Positions 7,753 to 17,479 are shown, numbered from the stretch's first letter. The stretch: DNA of 20,534 nucleotides from Lachnospiraceae bacterium (GCA_900765975.1 CAAFTS010000077.1:1-20534); one strand, 5' to 3'. Notes: generated by a model not told the origin, from the letters alone. Translations and numbers: made by a program.

Positions 7753-9744
7753 ATGGCTGTATTGCAGATGCAAAAGATTAGTATCTGCGCCCTAAAAAAA
7801 GACCGGAAGGCAATTTTAGAAAAGTTACAGTCGCTGGGAGTTCTGGAGATTCAATCTGAGATTGAAGATGATAGCTTTCAGAAGCTGGATACAGGAAACG
7901 CTCGCCAGAGTTTTGAAAAAATGGCACACCTCGCAGAGCGGGGGCTGGAAATACTTGGGCAGTATGTTCCGGAGAAAACTTCTATGCTATCTGGGCTTGA
8001 AGGCAAACGGCTCATAGAAGAAGAGCAGCTTCAGAAGATGATAGAGAAGCGAAAAGAGCTGACGGAACTGGCCAGACGCTTAGATGACTGGAAGAAACAG
8101 ATTGCTGAGAATAAGGCAAATATTCTTAAGGTTGAGAACCAGATCGAAGGTTTGATTCCCTGGATGAAACTGGATGTTCCGATGAATTACAGAGGAACCA
8201 AAACAACAGCATTCATATTGGGAACAATGGCAGCAGGAACCACTGTTGAAGAAATATATCGTCTGGTAGCAGAGTATGCATCGGATGTGGAAGCAGTGGA
8301 CGTAAACATAATAGCATCAGATAAAGATGCCGTTTATTTGGCAGTTCTTTGTTTGAAAAAGGATGCAGAAACAGTAGAAAATGCACTTCGTGCAGGTGGA
8401 TTTTCCAGACCATCAAATGTCGCCGCAGTTACACCAAAAGCTGCTGCTGAGGAACTAGAGAAGGAAAAAGAACAGCTGGAGACAGAGATTCAGGAGATCA
8501 CAAAGAAGATCGAAGGAGAAGCTGGTCATCGGGAAGAGCTGAAAATGCTTTCAGACTATTATCGGATGCGTGCGGATAAGTATGAAGTACTTGGAAAGCT
8601 GCCACAGTCACAGAATACATTTTTTGTGGGCGGTTATATTGCAGAAAAGAGTCTTCCGCTTTTGCAAAAGACAATCGGAGAACGATATCATTGCGTGATC
8701 GATGTGGAAGAGATCAAAGAAGAGGAAGAACCACCGGTTATTTTGAGCAACAATACATTTTCTGAAAGTGTAGAAGGCGTGCTGGAGTCTTATGGACTTC
8801 CACGAAAGGGAGAGATTGATCCGACGACAATTATGTCATTCTTCTATGTATTCTTTTTTGGAATGATGCTTTCGGATGCTGCATATGGTGCGATTATGTT
8901 TGTGGCGTGTTTTGTAGTATTGAAAAAATATCCCCGCATGAGTGAAAGCTTGCATAAATCTTTAAAACTGTTTATGTACTGTGGTATTTCAACGTTTGTC
9001 TGGGGTGTACTATTTGGAGGATACTTTGGAAATGTCGTGGATATCGTATCGCAGACGTTTTTTGGAAAAACGGTTACCATTCCGGCATTGTGGTTTGTTC
9101 CGTTGAATGACCCGATGAAATTGCTGGTATATTCTATGTTATTTGGTGTGATTCACTTGTTTGTAGGACATGGAATCAAAGGATATATGGCTTTGAAAGC
9201 CGGAAAACCGATGGATTTCTTCTGTGATGTTGTGTTGTGGTATTTCTTTTTGATCGGATTGATTCTGATGCTTCTTCCGACCGATATATTTGCATCCATT
9301 GCACAGACGCAGATTGTATTTCCACCAATTGTCAATACATTGGCAAAAGCGCTTACGATTATCGGTGCAGTTGGTATTCTGCTGATGTCAGGGCGTGATA
9401 AGAAAAATCCGGCACTTAGATTGGCGCTCGGCGCGTATGATATATACAATATTACCGGATGGCTGAGTGATGTGCTGTCCTACTCCCGTTTGCTTGCGCT
9501 GGGGCTGGCTACCGGTGTTATTGCTTCTGTTATTAACCAGATGGCAAGTATGTTTGGTGGCGGAATATTGGGTGCCATTGGCTTTATAGTGGTATTTCTT
9601 TTGGGGCATACGATTAACCTGGCAATTAACCTTTTGGGTGCGTATGTGCATACAAACCGACTCAATTTGTGGAATTCTTCGGTAAATTCTATGAAGGCGG
9701 AGGAAAACCATTTGAACCGTTTAAGGCAGATACAAAATATGTGA
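7753..9744 (+). CDS. ntpI: V-type ATPase membrane subunit I (NtpI, a-subunit)
   Basis: The protein is 663 residues from ATG 7753, with AAAGGAGGG at 7738-7744-type spacing; a TTG two codons upstream is less well placed. Residues 1-350 form the soluble arm that binds the E-G stalks, including a coiled-coil stretch near 235-260. From about residue 356 on there are multiple membrane helices, starting at [23 protein letters not shown]. The essential arginine that faces the rotor carboxylate is R579, in [12 protein letters not shown]. The subunit forms the stator part of the ion channel against the NtpK ring. Length and motifs are normal for bacterial NtpI/AtpI. Confidence 0.95.
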   Translation: MAVLQMQKISICALKKDRKAILEKLQSLGVLEIQSEIEDDSFQKLDTGNARQSFEKMAHLAERGLEILGQYVPEKTSMLSGLEGKRLIEEEQLQKMIEKRKELTELARRLDDWKKQIAENKANILKVENQIEGLIPWMKLDVPMNYRGTKTTAFILGTMAAGTTVEEIYRLVAEYASDVEAVDVNIIASDKDAVYLAVLCLKKDAETVENALRAGGFSRPSNVAAVTPKAAAEELEKEKEQLETEIQEITKKIEGEAGHREELKMLSDYYRMRADKYEVLGKLPQSQNTFFVGGYIAEKSLPLLQKTIGERYHCVIDVEEIKEEEEPPVILSNNTFSESVEGVLESYGLPRKGEIDPTTIMSFFYVFFFGMMLSDAAYGAIMFVACFVVLKKYPRMSESLHKSLKLFMYCGISTFVWGVLFGGYFGNVVDIVSQTFFGKTVTIPALWFVPLNDPMKLLVYSMLFGVIHLFVGHGIKGYMALKAGKPMDFFCDVVLWYFFLIGLILMLLPTDIFASIAQTQIVFPPIVNTLAKALTIIGAVGILLMSGRDKKNPALRLALGAYDIYNITGWLSDVLSYSRLLALGLATGVIASVINQMASMFGGGILGAIGFIVVFLLGHTINLAINLLGAYVHTNRLNLWNSSVNSMKAEENHLNRLRQIQNM

Positions 9745-10304
<560 letters not shown>

Positions 10305-10346
10305 AAATTTGAAACAGGATAATAGAAAGTAAAGGAGTGCAGAAAA

Positions 10347-10937
10347 ATGACTGGATTAGAAAAAATGAAAAGTCAGATTCTGGAAGAAGCAAAGGCAAAT
10401 GCTGAAGGTCAGATTGCAGAGGCAAAGGCACAGGCAGAGCGGATTCTGGAAGAAGCAAAAGCGGAAACGTTAAAATCTGTCGAGAGCATCTCCCAAAAAT
10501 CAAAAAATGATGTGGCGAATTATCAGGAACGGGTGAAATCCTCTCTTGACCTTCAAAAGAGGAATAAGATTCTCCAGGCAAAACAGGATGTCATTCATGA
10601 AATATTGGATAAAGCATATGAAAAGCTAGAGCATATGGAACCGGGAGAATATTTTGAAATTATTTTAAAACTTGTTGAGAAATATGCGCTGGCACAGGAT
10701 GGGGTGATCTGTTTCGGGAAAACGGATCTGGAAAGAATGCCGGAAGGATTTCGAGAAAAAGTAAAACAGGCAGCTGCTGCAAAAGGCGGAGTGTTGTCTC
10801 TTTCGGAAGAAGGCAGAAATATTGAGAACGGATTTGTTCTTGTTTATGGCGGAATTGAAGAAAATTGTACGCTGAGAGCAATATTTGATGCAAAAAGAGA
10901 TGAAATGGCAGATCAGATTCATCGGTTATTATTTTAA
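10347..10937 (+). CDS. ntpE: V-type ATPase peripheral-stalk subunit E (NtpE)
   Basis: The protein is 196 residues, starting at ATG 10347 after AAAGGAG. The N-terminal 75 residues are Ala/Glu/Lys-rich and predicted coiled coil, with a repeated EAKA pattern, matching the stalk helix that pairs with NtpF. The C-terminal part (about 90-196) is a globular domain with KLVEKYALAQ and FVLVYGGIEENCTLRAIFDAKRD-type sequence (shown here as two pieces, FVLVYGGIEEN and CTLRAIFDAKRD), which docks on the A3B3 head. Length and order are normal. It lies 42 bases after ntpK and 44 bases before ntpC. Confidence 0.93.
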   Translation: MTGLEKMKSQILEEAKANAEGQIAEAKAQAERILEEAKAETLKSVESISQKSKNDVANYQERVKSSLDLQKRNKILQAKQDVIHEILDKAYEKLEHMEPGEYFEIILKLVEKYALAQDGVICFGKTDLERMPEGFREKVKQAAAAKGGVLSLSEEGRNIENGFVLVYGGIEENCTLRAIFDAKRDEMADQIHRLLF

Positions 10938-10981
10938 TTACGCAAAGTATAGAAGGGAACTGTATAAACAGGAGGAATAAC

Positions 10982-11950
10982 ATGAGTGAACAATATACTT
11001 ACGCGGTTGCTCGCATACGTGCACTGGAAGTGTTTCTGTTTTCTGATAGTACCATAGAGCAGTTAATGGCTTGTCAGACTTATGAACAATGTCTTCAGTT
11101 CTTATCAGAAAGAGGCTGGGGAGATCCGCAGGAGAGTCTGGATGCAGAGACGATGCTGACCAGAGAAGAAGAGAAAATCTGGGAGGTTATCAAAGAATTA
11201 TCCGTACCGATGGAGGTATTCGATGTATTGTCTTATCCAAAACTTTTTCATAATCTGAAAGCAGCGATCAAGCAGGTGTGTACGGAGAAAGATGTTCCAA
11301 ATGTATTTTATGATGATGTGGGAATCTCCGGAGAAGCGATGATGGAGATTGTCCGCAGCAAAGATTTTAAAAAACTTCCGGAAAATATGCAGGAAGCAGC
11401 TCAGGAAGCATATGAAGCAATGCTCCACACAAGAGACGGTCAATTATGTGATGTCATTGTTGATCGGGCAGCTTTGGATGCGATTTATGAGGCTGGACAG
11501 AATGCAAAGGATGATATTATTCGGAATTATGCAGAATCTACCGTTGCAATTGCAGATATTAAGATTGCAGTTCGTTCACAGAAGACTGGAAAATCTTTAG
11601 AATTTATGAAACGTGCGATGGCAGAATGTAAGGATCTTAATGTGGAGCAGCTGGCGAAGGCGGCGCTTGCGGGAGTGGATGAAATTTGCGAATATCTTGC
11701 AGGTACATCTTATGCAGGAGGCGCTCAGGCGCTTGCAGAATCCCCATCTGCATTTGAACGTTGGTGCGACAACCGTATGATAGAAACAATTAAACCACAG
11801 AAATATAATGCGTTTACTGTGGGACCTCTGGTGGCTTATCAGATTGCCAGAGAAAATGAAATAAAAACAGTTCGGATTATTTTGACTGGAAAACAAAATG
11901 GTTTTTCAGAAGAGTCAATCCGGGAAAGGGTAAGGGAGATGTATGTATAA
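10982..11950 (+). CDS. ntpC: V-type ATPase subunit C (NtpC, rotor-to-ring adaptor)
   Basis: The protein is 322 residues from ATG 10982, preceded by AGGAGG. The start YTYAVARIRALEVFL and the largely helical sequence with the end pattern AYQIARENEIKTVRIILTGK match subunit C of the V/A-type ATPases (the d-like funnel). This subunit couples the central shaft (D-F) to the NtpK ring. The last codons overlap the start of ntpG by eight bases, indicating coupled translation. Confidence 0.93.
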   Translation: MSEQYTYAVARIRALEVFLFSDSTIEQLMACQTYEQCLQFLSERGWGDPQESLDAETMLTREEEKIWEVIKELSVPMEVFDVLSYPKLFHNLKAAIKQVCTEKDVPNVFYDDVGISGEAMMEIVRSKDFKKLPENMQEAAQEAYEAMLHTRDGQLCDVIVDRAALDAIYEAGQNAKDDIIRNYAESTVAIADIKIAVRSQKTGKSLEFMKRAMAECKDLNVEQLAKAALAGVDEICEYLAGTSYAGGAQALAESPSAFERWCDNRMIETIKPQKYNAFTVGPLVAYQIARENEIKTVRIILTGKQNGFSEESIRERVREMYV

Positions 11951-12263
11951 GATTGCAGTGATTGGCGATTACGATAGTATTTATGGCTTCGCTACACTGG
12001 GCCTTAGCATCTGCCCGGTGAAGAGCCCGGAAGAAGCTGCCGATAAATTAAAACAACTTGCATCTGGGAAATATGGAATTATTTATATTACAGAAGCGCT
12101 GGCGGCTGAATTAAAAGATGAAATTGCAAGATATCAGGAACAGACATTGCCTGCGATCATTCAGATACCGGGTGTAAGTGGAAATACCGGTGCAGGAGTG
12201 GCAGGCGTGAAGCAGACTGTAGAACAGGCTGTAGGAGCGGATATTTTGTTTTCACAGGAGTAA
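11943..12263 (+). CDS. ntpG: V-type ATPase central-shaft subunit F (NtpG)
   Basis: The protein is 106 residues from ATG 11943, inside the end of ntpC, with AAGGGAG upstream. It begins MYKIAVIGDYDSIYGFATLG, the classic subunit F start, followed by a small Rossmann-like alternation with YGIIYITEALA and LPAIIQIPG. Subunit F binds subunit D to form the rotor shaft. It is named NtpG in the Enterococcus scheme and AtpF in others. The hairpin repeats described separately begin two bases after its stop codon. Confidence 0.93.
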   Translation: MYKIAVIGDYDSIYGFATLGLSICPVKSPEEAADKLKQLASGKYGIIYITEALAAELKDEIARYQEQTLPAIIQIPGVSGNTGAGVAGVKQTVEQAVGADILFSQE

Positions 12264-12264
12264 A

Positions 12265-12412
12265 AGGTTCAAAAGAACCTCACCATCTTATTGAACATTA
12301 GTAGTTCAATAAGCATGAGCAAAAAGAGGAAACACCCATGTCATTAGGCTTGAAAGAACCTCGCCAAATCGACAGGGTGTACCTAACAACTAGGTTCGAA
12401 AGAACCTCACCA
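12265..12412 (+). repeat. Three-copy hairpin repeat cluster in the ntpG-ntpA gap
   Basis: Three direct copies of a 21-base unit occur at 12265-12285, 12346-12366 and 12392-12412. Each is a left arm AGGTTC, a four-base loop, a right arm GAACCT, and the foot CACCA. Copies 1 and 3 differ at one base, in the loop (AAAA or GAAA). Copy 2 differs from copy 3 at three bases: two in the left arm (AGGCTT) and one in the foot (CGCCA). Copy 3 has a GNRA tetraloop closed by C-G. Read on the - strand, each unit is a TGGTG or TGGCG foot followed by a palindrome. No T-run follows any copy. I saw no further copies in the window. Confidence 0.85.
12287..12380 (+). ncRNA. Candidate structured RNA between ntpG and ntpA
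   Basis: CTTATTGAAC (12287-12296) and GTTCAATAAG (12304-12313) form a perfect 10-bp stem with a seven-base loop. Next, ACACCC plus TGTC (12332-12337, 12339-12342, one bulged A between) pairs fully with GACAGGGTGT (12371-12380), making a second 10-bp stem that encloses hairpin copy 2. Pairing this extensive in a short gap argues for a folded RNA or a palindromic element. The function is unknown; it may be a processing or stability element in the operon message. Confidence 0.5.
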
Positions 12413-12442
12413 AGTTTTATAGGTAGGAGGTAATTCGTCAAA

Positions 12443-14209
12443 ATGAGCACAGGTGTGATTAAGAAAGTCGCAGGCCCTCTTGTTATTGCAACGGGGATGC
12501 GCGACGCAAATATGTTTGACGTTGTTCGTGTTAGTAACCAGAGATTAATTGGTGAAATCATAGAGATGCATGGAGATGAGGCTTCCATTCAGGTATATGA
12601 GGAAACATCAGGACTGGGACCGGGAGAGCCGGTAGAGTCTATGGGTGTGCCGTTATCAGTTGAATTGGGACCTGGTCTGATTACAAGTATTTATGATGGA
12701 ATTCAAAGACCGTTGGATGATATCATGAAAATTTCAGGAAATAGTCTGAAGCGTGGAGTGGAAGTTCCTTCTTTGAAACGTGATTTGAAATGGGAATTTG
12801 TTCCAGTTGCAAAAGTCGGTGATGAAGTAGAAGCCGGAGATGTACTTGGTACCGTACAGGAAACCATTGTTGTACAGCAGAAAATCATGGTTCCGTATGG
12901 CGTGAAAGGAACTGTAAAAGAAATTAAAGCAGGATCATTTACTGTAGAAGAAGTTGTAGCTGTTATTGCTACAGAAAACGGTGACAAAGAGCTGACGATG
13001 ATGCAAAAATGGCCGGTTCGTCGTGGACGTCCGTACCAGAAGAAACTGCCGCCGGAGATGCCGTTGGTGACAGGACAGCGTGTTATCGATATGTTCTTCC
13101 CAATTGCAAAAGGTGGTGTGGCTGCTGTACCGGGACCTTTTGGAAGCGGTAAAACGGTAATTCAGCATCAGCTTGCAAAATGGGCAGAGGCTGACATCGT
13201 TGTATATATTGGATGTGGAGAGCGTGGAAACGAGATGACGGATGTTCTGAATGAGTTTCCGGAATTGAAGGACCCAAAGACCGGACAGTCCTTGATGCAG
13301 AGAACTGTTTTGATCGCAAATACATCGGATATGCCGGTTGCTGCTCGTGAGGCATCTATTTATACAGGAATTACCATTGCAGAATATTTCCGAGACATGG
13401 GATTTTCAGTGGCATTGATGGCAGACTCCACATCACGTTGGGCAGAGGCACTTCGAGAGATGTCAGGACGTCTGGAAGAAATGCCGGGTGAGGAAGGATA
13501 TCCGGCATATTTGGGAAGCCGTCTGGCGCAGTTCTATGAAAGAGCCGGACACGTAATTTCCCTTGGAAAGGAGCAGCGGGAAGGAGCGCTTTCTGTTATC
13601 GGAGCGGTTTCGCCTCCGGGTGGAGATATTTCTGAACCGGTATCTCAGGCAACCCTTCGTATTGTAAAGGTATTCTGGGGATTGGATTCTGCGCTTGCAT
13701 ATAAGAGACATTTCCCTGCAATTAACTGGCTGAATAGTTACTCCCTGTATCTGGATGATATGGAGAAGTGGTTCAATGCAGAGGTTGCAGAGGATTGGAT
13801 GGCAGGACGTCAGAAGATGATGTCTTTGCTGCAGGAAGAGGCAGAACTGGAAGAAATTGTTAAAATGGTAGGTATGGATGCATTGTCTGCAACAGACCGC
13901 TTGAAGATGGAAGCAGCACGTTCTATTCGTGAGGACTTCTTGCATCAGAACTCTTTCCATGAGATTGATACCTACACTTCATTAAAGAAACAGCATATGA
14001 TGATGACTCTCGTAACTTCTTTCTATGAGAAAGCAGTAGAGGCTTTGAAACAGGGCGCAGCATTGAACAAACTGATTAATTTGCCGGTACGTGAGCAGAT
14101 CGGACGATTCAAATATACAGAAGAAGCAAATCTGGATGAGGAATTTGCAAAAGTAACAGAGCAGCTTCATTCTGAGATTGCAAATACAATCGGAAAGGAG
14201 GAATTCTAA
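12443..14209 (+). CDS. ntpA: V-type ATPase catalytic subunit A (NtpA)
   Basis: The protein is 588 residues, normal for the catalytic A subunit. The Walker A loop is GPFGSGKT at 231-238, with K237 binding phosphate. The catalytic glutamate lies in GCGERGNEM (E260). The Walker B aspartate is D328, in [12 protein letters not shown]. The non-homologous insert typical of A subunits lies at roughly residues 110-190. The subunit hydrolyses or makes ATP at the A-B interfaces of the A3B3 head, on the cytosolic side. The start ATG 12443 lies 12 bases after AGGAGG, a slightly long spacing, and 30 bases after the last hairpin repeat. The stop is directly followed by the ntpB start. Confidence 0.97.
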   Translation: MSTGVIKKVAGPLVIATGMRDANMFDVVRVSNQRLIGEIIEMHGDEASIQVYEETSGLGPGEPVESMGVPLSVELGPGLITSIYDGIQRPLDDIMKISGNSLKRGVEVPSLKRDLKWEFVPVAKVGDEVEAGDVLGTVQETIVVQQKIMVPYGVKGTVKEIKAGSFTVEEVVAVIATENGDKELTMMQKWPVRRGRPYQKKLPPEMPLVTGQRVIDMFFPIAKGGVAAVPGPFGSGKTVIQHQLAKWAEADIVVYIGCGERGNEMTDVLNEFPELKDPKTGQSLMQRTVLIANTSDMPVAAREASIYTGITIAEYFRDMGFSVALMADSTSRWAEALREMSGRLEEMPGEEGYPAYLGSRLAQFYERAGHVISLGKEQREGALSVIGAVSPPGGDISEPVSQATLRIVKVFWGLDSALAYKRHFPAINWLNSYSLYLDDMEKWFNAEVAEDWMAGRQKMMSLLQEEAELEEIVKMVGMDALSATDRLKMEAARSIREDFLHQNSFHEIDTYTSLKKQHMMMTLVTSFYEKAVEALKQGAALNKLINLPVREQIGRFKYTEEANLDEEFAKVTEQLHSEIANTIGKEEF

Positions 14210-15580
14210 GTGCCAAAAGAGTATAGAACAATACAGGAAGTTGCCGGCCCACTGATGCTGGTACAGGGCGTAGAGAATGTTTCCTATGATGAATTGGGTG
14301 AAATCGAGCTTGCAAACGGCGAGATCCGTCGATGTAAAGTTCTGGAAGTAAATGGAACAGATGCTATGGTGCAGCTGTTCGAGAGCTCTACAGGTATTAA
14401 CCTGTCAAATAGTAAAGTGCGATTTTTAGGTCGAAGCATGGAACTTGGTGTATCAGAAGACATGTTGGGACGTGTCTTTGACGGATTGGGAAGACCGATT
14501 GATGATGGTCCAGAGATTCTTCCGGATGCCCGTATGGATATCAATGGTCTGCCGATGAATCCGGCGGCAAGAAGTTATCCGGAGGAGTTTATCCAGACAG
14601 GAGTATCAGCAATTGATGGGTTGAATACATTGGTTCGTGGACAGAAATTGCCAATCTTCTCTGCATCCGGTCTTCCGCATGCACAGCTGGCGGCACAGAT
14701 TGCAAGACAGGCAAAAGTACGTGGAACAGATGACAAATTCGCGGTTGTATTTGCGGCAATGGGTATTACTTTCGAAGAATCTAACTTCTTTGTAGAAAGC
14801 TTTAAAGAAACAGGCGCGATTGATCGTACAGTTCTGTTTGTCAATCTGGCAAATGACCCTGCTATTGAGCGTATTGCAACGCCACGTATGGCATTGACTG
14901 CTGCAGAATATCTGGCATTCGAAAAAGATATGCACGTACTTGTTATTCTGACAGATATTACAAACTATGCAGATGCTCTTCGTGAGGTGTCTGCGGCTCG
15001 TAAGGAAGTTCCGGGACGTCGCGGATATCCGGGATATATGTATACAGACTTGGCTTCGCTGTATGAGAGAGCAGGACGTCAGAACGGTAAGAAGGGAAGC
15101 ATTACAATGATTCCGATTCTGACAATGCCGGAAGATGATAAAACACATCCAATTCCAGACTTGACAGGATATATCACAGAAGGTCAGATTATTTTGAGCC
15201 GTGAATTGTACAGAAAAGGTGTAACACCACCGATCGATGTATTGCCTTCACTTTCCCGTTTGAAAGATAAAGGTATCGGAGAAGGTAAGACGCGTGCAGA
15301 TCATTCCAATACAATGAATCAGCTATTCTCTGCATATGCACGAGGAAAGGATGCAAAAGAGTTGATGGTAATTCTTGGTGAGGCAGCATTGACCGAGATT
15401 GACCTGATGTATGCAAAATTTGCAGATGCTTTTGAGGCAGAATATGTATCGCAAGGATACAATACAGACAGAAGTATTGAAGAAACGTTGGATATAGGCT
15501 GGAAATTACTTTCTATGCTTCCAAGAACAGAGTTGAAGCGTATCGATGATAAATATCTTGATGAATATTATGGAAAATAA
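14210..15580 (+). CDS. ntpB: V-type ATPase non-catalytic subunit B (NtpB)
   Basis: The protein is 456 residues, starting with GTG at 14210, immediately after the ntpA stop, with AAAGGAGG upstream. A normal P-loop is absent and replaced by [11 protein letters not shown] (150-160), as expected for the non-catalytic subunit. R350, in [18 protein letters not shown], matches the arginine finger (R350) of E. hirae NtpB that reaches into the catalytic site of subunit [32 protein letters not shown] sequence (seen here as [19 protein letters not shown]) is strongly conserved. It forms the A3B3 head with NtpA. Confidence 0.97.
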   Translation: MPKEYRTIQEVAGPLMLVQGVENVSYDELGEIELANGEIRRCKVLEVNGTDAMVQLFESSTGINLSNSKVRFLGRSMELGVSEDMLGRVFDGLGRPIDDGPEILPDARMDINGLPMNPAARSYPEEFIQTGVSAIDGLNTLVRGQKLPIFSASGLPHAQLAAQIARQAKVRGTDDKFAVVFAAMGITFEESNFFVESFKETGAIDRTVLFVNLANDPAIERIATPRMALTAAEYLAFEKDMHVLVILTDITNYADALREVSAARKEVPGRRGYPGYMYTDLASLYERAGRQNGKKGSITMIPILTMPEDDKTHPIPDLTGYITEGQIILSRELYRKGVTPPIDVLPSLSRLKDKGIGEGKTRADHSNTMNQLFSAYARGKDAKELMVILGEAALTEIDLMYAKFADAFEAEYVSQGYNTDRSIEETLDIGWKLLSMLPRTELKRIDDKYLDEYYGK

Positions 15581-15625
15581 ATAGCTATGCATAAATCTGT
15601 TTAAAGTAAAAGGAGGTGACAGCAC

Positions 15626-16315
15626 TTGGCATCCACACAGGTAAATCCTACCCGTATGGAACTGACGCGTCTGAAGAAAAAGCGCATCACTGCAATTCGC
15701 GGACACAAACTGTTGAAAGATAAACGTGATGAGTTAATGCGTCAGTATCTTGATCTGGTTCGTGAGAACATGGAAGTGCGACTGCGGGTAGAAGAGGGAA
15801 TCCTTTCTGCCAATAAAAACTTTGTAATCGCCAAGGCAGGAATGTCAGAAGCTGCATTAAATACAGCATTGATGGCTCCTAAACAGGAAATTAATTTGGT
15901 TCCGGGGGAAAAGAATGTCATGAGTGTTGATATTCCGACATTTGAGTATAAGACGAGAACCGCTGATGAGAACGACATTTATTCTTATGGATTTGCGTTT
16001 ACATCAAGTGATCTGGATGGGGCGGTAAAATCTCTGGCAGATATCCTACCGGATATGATTCGGCTTGCAGAGTGTGAAAAAGCGTGTCAGTTGATGGCGG
16101 CAGAGATTGAAAAAACAAGAAGGCGTGTAAATGCGCTGGAACATGTAATTATTCCGGAAACGGAAAAGAATATCAAATATATTACAATGAAGCTGGATGA
16201 AAATGAGAGAAGTACGCAGATTCGTCTGATGAAGGTAAAAGACATGATGCTGGAAGAGGCACATGGATACAACAAGAAGATGGAAGAATCAGCAGCGTCA
16301 TGTGCATTGAGCTGA
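15626..16315 (+). CDS. ntpD: V-type ATPase central-shaft subunit D (NtpD)
   Basis: The protein is 229 residues with a TTG start at 15626, eight bases after a near-perfect AGGAGGTGA. There is no in-frame ATG before the conserved start VNPTRMELTRLKKK, so the TTG is well supported. The start and end segments are predicted long antiparallel helices (RGHKLLKDKRDELMRQYLDLV, split here as RGHKLLKDKRDELMRQ and YLDLVREN; and CQLMAAEIEKTRRRVNALEH) that form the rotating shaft inside A3B3 together with subunit F. It is the last gene of the operon. The Enterococcus ntpH and ntpJ genes are not found after it. Confidence 0.96.
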   Translation: MASTQVNPTRMELTRLKKKRITAIRGHKLLKDKRDELMRQYLDLVRENMEVRLRVEEGILSANKNFVIAKAGMSEAALNTALMAPKQEINLVPGEKNVMSVDIPTFEYKTRTADENDIYSYGFAFTSSDLDGAVKSLADILPDMIRLAECEKACQLMAAEIEKTRRRVNALEHVIIPETEKNIKYITMKLDENERSTQIRLMKVKDMMLEEAHGYNKKMEESAASCALS

Positions 16316-16338
16316 GGTATTAAGAAAAAAATATTTAG

Positions 16339-16380
16339 GGCGTGTGAAAAAACGAAAGTTTTTTCATGCGTCTTTTTCTT
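16339..16380 (+). terminator. Rho-independent terminator of the V-ATPase operon
   Basis: GGCGTGTGAAAAAAC (16339-16353) pairs with GTTTTTTCATGCGTC (16358-16372) around a GAAA loop. This gives a 15-bp stem with three G-T wobbles, followed by the T-rich tail TTTTTCTT. It lies 24 bases after the ntpD stop. Confidence 0.9.
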
Positions 16381-16467
16381 ATGTGTAAAAAACTGTTTTT
16401 CAGAGAATTAGACTTTATAAGTGGAAGTGGAAATGTACCAATTTTATATTTTAGCATATAGTGATTA

Positions 16468-16473
16468 TATAAT
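16468..16473 (+). promoter_or_regulatory. -10 box upstream of the 123-residue protein gene
   Basis: A perfect TATAAT lies 22 bases before the ATG at 16496. The -35 position (about 16444-16450) holds only AT-rich sequence with weak similarity to the consensus. It would give a very short leader. Confidence 0.35.
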
Positions 16474-16495
16474 GTTGATATAGGATGGTGAAACT

Positions 16496-16867
16496 ATGCA
16501 GAAAAAACTGCCCTATTATATGGTGTATCCAATGCCTTTTGTATACGATGATGGAAGAAGGGAAGAGCGGGATATTGAATATATGAAAAGCCTGTATCCG
16601 GACATGGCAAAACGACTTCTGCCATATGTGGAGGAAGAATGTGACCGGATGGAGTATCAGAACAGTATGATGTATGATGAATATCCAGACAAATTGCAGC
16701 TTCGAATGATGTGTCGCAGAGTGCATGACAATGTAAAGAAAAATGAATTATTTTTAGAGGGAAGAGGAGAAACAGAGGAACTGAAGGAATTGCTGGAAGT
16801 TTTGGTGTATGAAGAATTAATGCGAAGACGGAGAGACAGCCGCAGGCGGTATCAGAAGTTTTACTAA
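16496..16867 (+). CDS. Conserved-looking hypothetical protein, 123 residues
   Basis: ATG 16496 is preceded by AGGATGGTGA. The protein starts with a Tyr/Pro/Met-rich stretch (YYMVYPMPFVYDD), followed by a charged helical body (DMAKRLLPYVEEECDRMEY, then MMYDEYPDKLQLRMMCRRVHD). It ends with a strongly basic tail (MRRRRDSRRRYQKFY). It has no signal peptide, membrane helix or metal-binding cluster. I have an impression of similar proteins in other Lachnospiraceae, but know no assigned function. It sits alone between the V-ATPase terminator and the promoter of the next gene. The good ribosome binding site and biased codon use make it a likely real gene. Confidence 0.75.
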   Translation: MQKKLPYYMVYPMPFVYDDGRREERDIEYMKSLYPDMAKRLLPYVEEECDRMEYQNSMMYDEYPDKLQLRMMCRRVHDNVKKNELFLEGRGETEELKELLEVLVYEELMRRRRDSRRRYQKFY

Positions 16868-16896
16868 TTGAGAAAAATGACAAATTGTGATATGAT
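16868..16896 (+). promoter_or_regulatory. Promoter for the shikimate-kinase-like gene
   Basis: TTGAGA (16868-16873) and TATGAT (16891-16896) are exactly 17 bases apart, each matching the consensus at 5/6. Transcription would start near 16903, about 35 bases before the ATG. Confidence 0.65.
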
Positions 16897-16937
16897 AAAA
16901 AAGAATAATAGACAAAAGTGAATTATCGGAGTTTCAT

Positions 16938-17465
16938 ATGAAAAAAAATAATTTAATCTTTATCGGAATGCCTGCTGTAGGAAAAAGTACAGTAGGTGTT
17001 GTAATTGCAAAACGATTGGGAATGAAATTTATAGATACAGATTTGCTGATCCAGGAACAGGAGAAAAGACTTCTGCGTGAGATTATTGCAGATGTTGGTG
17101 AAGATGGATTCCTAAAGATTGAGAATCAGGTCAATAGAGATGTGGACGTGGAGAATGCAGTGATTTCTCCGGGGGGCAGCGTGGTGTATTGCGAAGAGGC
17201 GATGCAGCATTACAAAGAGATTGGAGTTGTAGTATATTTATCCGCATCTTATCAAACAATAAAACAGAGGATCAAGAACCCTCAAAAGCGTGGTGTTGTT
17301 TTGCGTGAAGGGCAGACTCTTAAGGACCTTTATGAGGAACGGGTGAGCCTGTTCGAAAAGTATGCAGATGTTACCGTATGTGAGGATGGGCGTATGCTTG
17401 ACCAGACGATAGAGGATGTGTTAGAAGCAATTGAACATGCGGAAAAACGTGTGGATAATTTGTAG
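16938..17465 (+). CDS. Shikimate kinase-like P-loop kinase
   Basis: The protein is 175 residues, the length of a shikimate kinase. It has the Walker A loop GMPAVGKST (10-18), the DxD of the shikimate site (D33-T-D35), a Gly-Gly motif SPGGS (77-81), a lid region around KRGVVLREG (117-125), and R135 in the RxxLF element. In proven shikimate kinases a conserved arginine in the FRxxE motif binds the shikimate carboxylate; here the segment is F58-L59-K60-I61-E62, so that arginine is missing. The third Gly of the GGG motif is Ser. It may be a weak or altered shikimate kinase, with K60 possibly compensating, or a relative acting on another small molecule. No other aro genes are next to it. It has its own promoter. 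Confidence 0.8.
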   Translation: MKKNNLIFIGMPAVGKSTVGVVIAKRLGMKFIDTDLLIQEQEKRLLREIIADVGEDGFLKIENQVNRDVDVENAVISPGGSVVYCEEAMQHYKEIGVVVYLSASYQTIKQRIKNPQKRGVVLREGQTLKDLYEERVSLFEKYADVTVCEDGRMLDQTIEDVLEAIEHAEKRVDNL

Positions 17466-17479
17466 TATTATGTAAAGAA

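Noticed and set aside
12315..12347. Ten-residue reading frame starting ATG AGC AAA inside the ntpG-ntpA gap, as a possible leader peptide
   Set aside because: No ribosome binding site precedes it, and its sequence is explained by the stem at 12332-12342.
12298..12588. Minus-strand frame of 96 codons across the ntpG-ntpA gap
   Set aside because: It is mostly the shadow of ntpA and of the hairpin repeats; it has no start signal and no recognisable protein.
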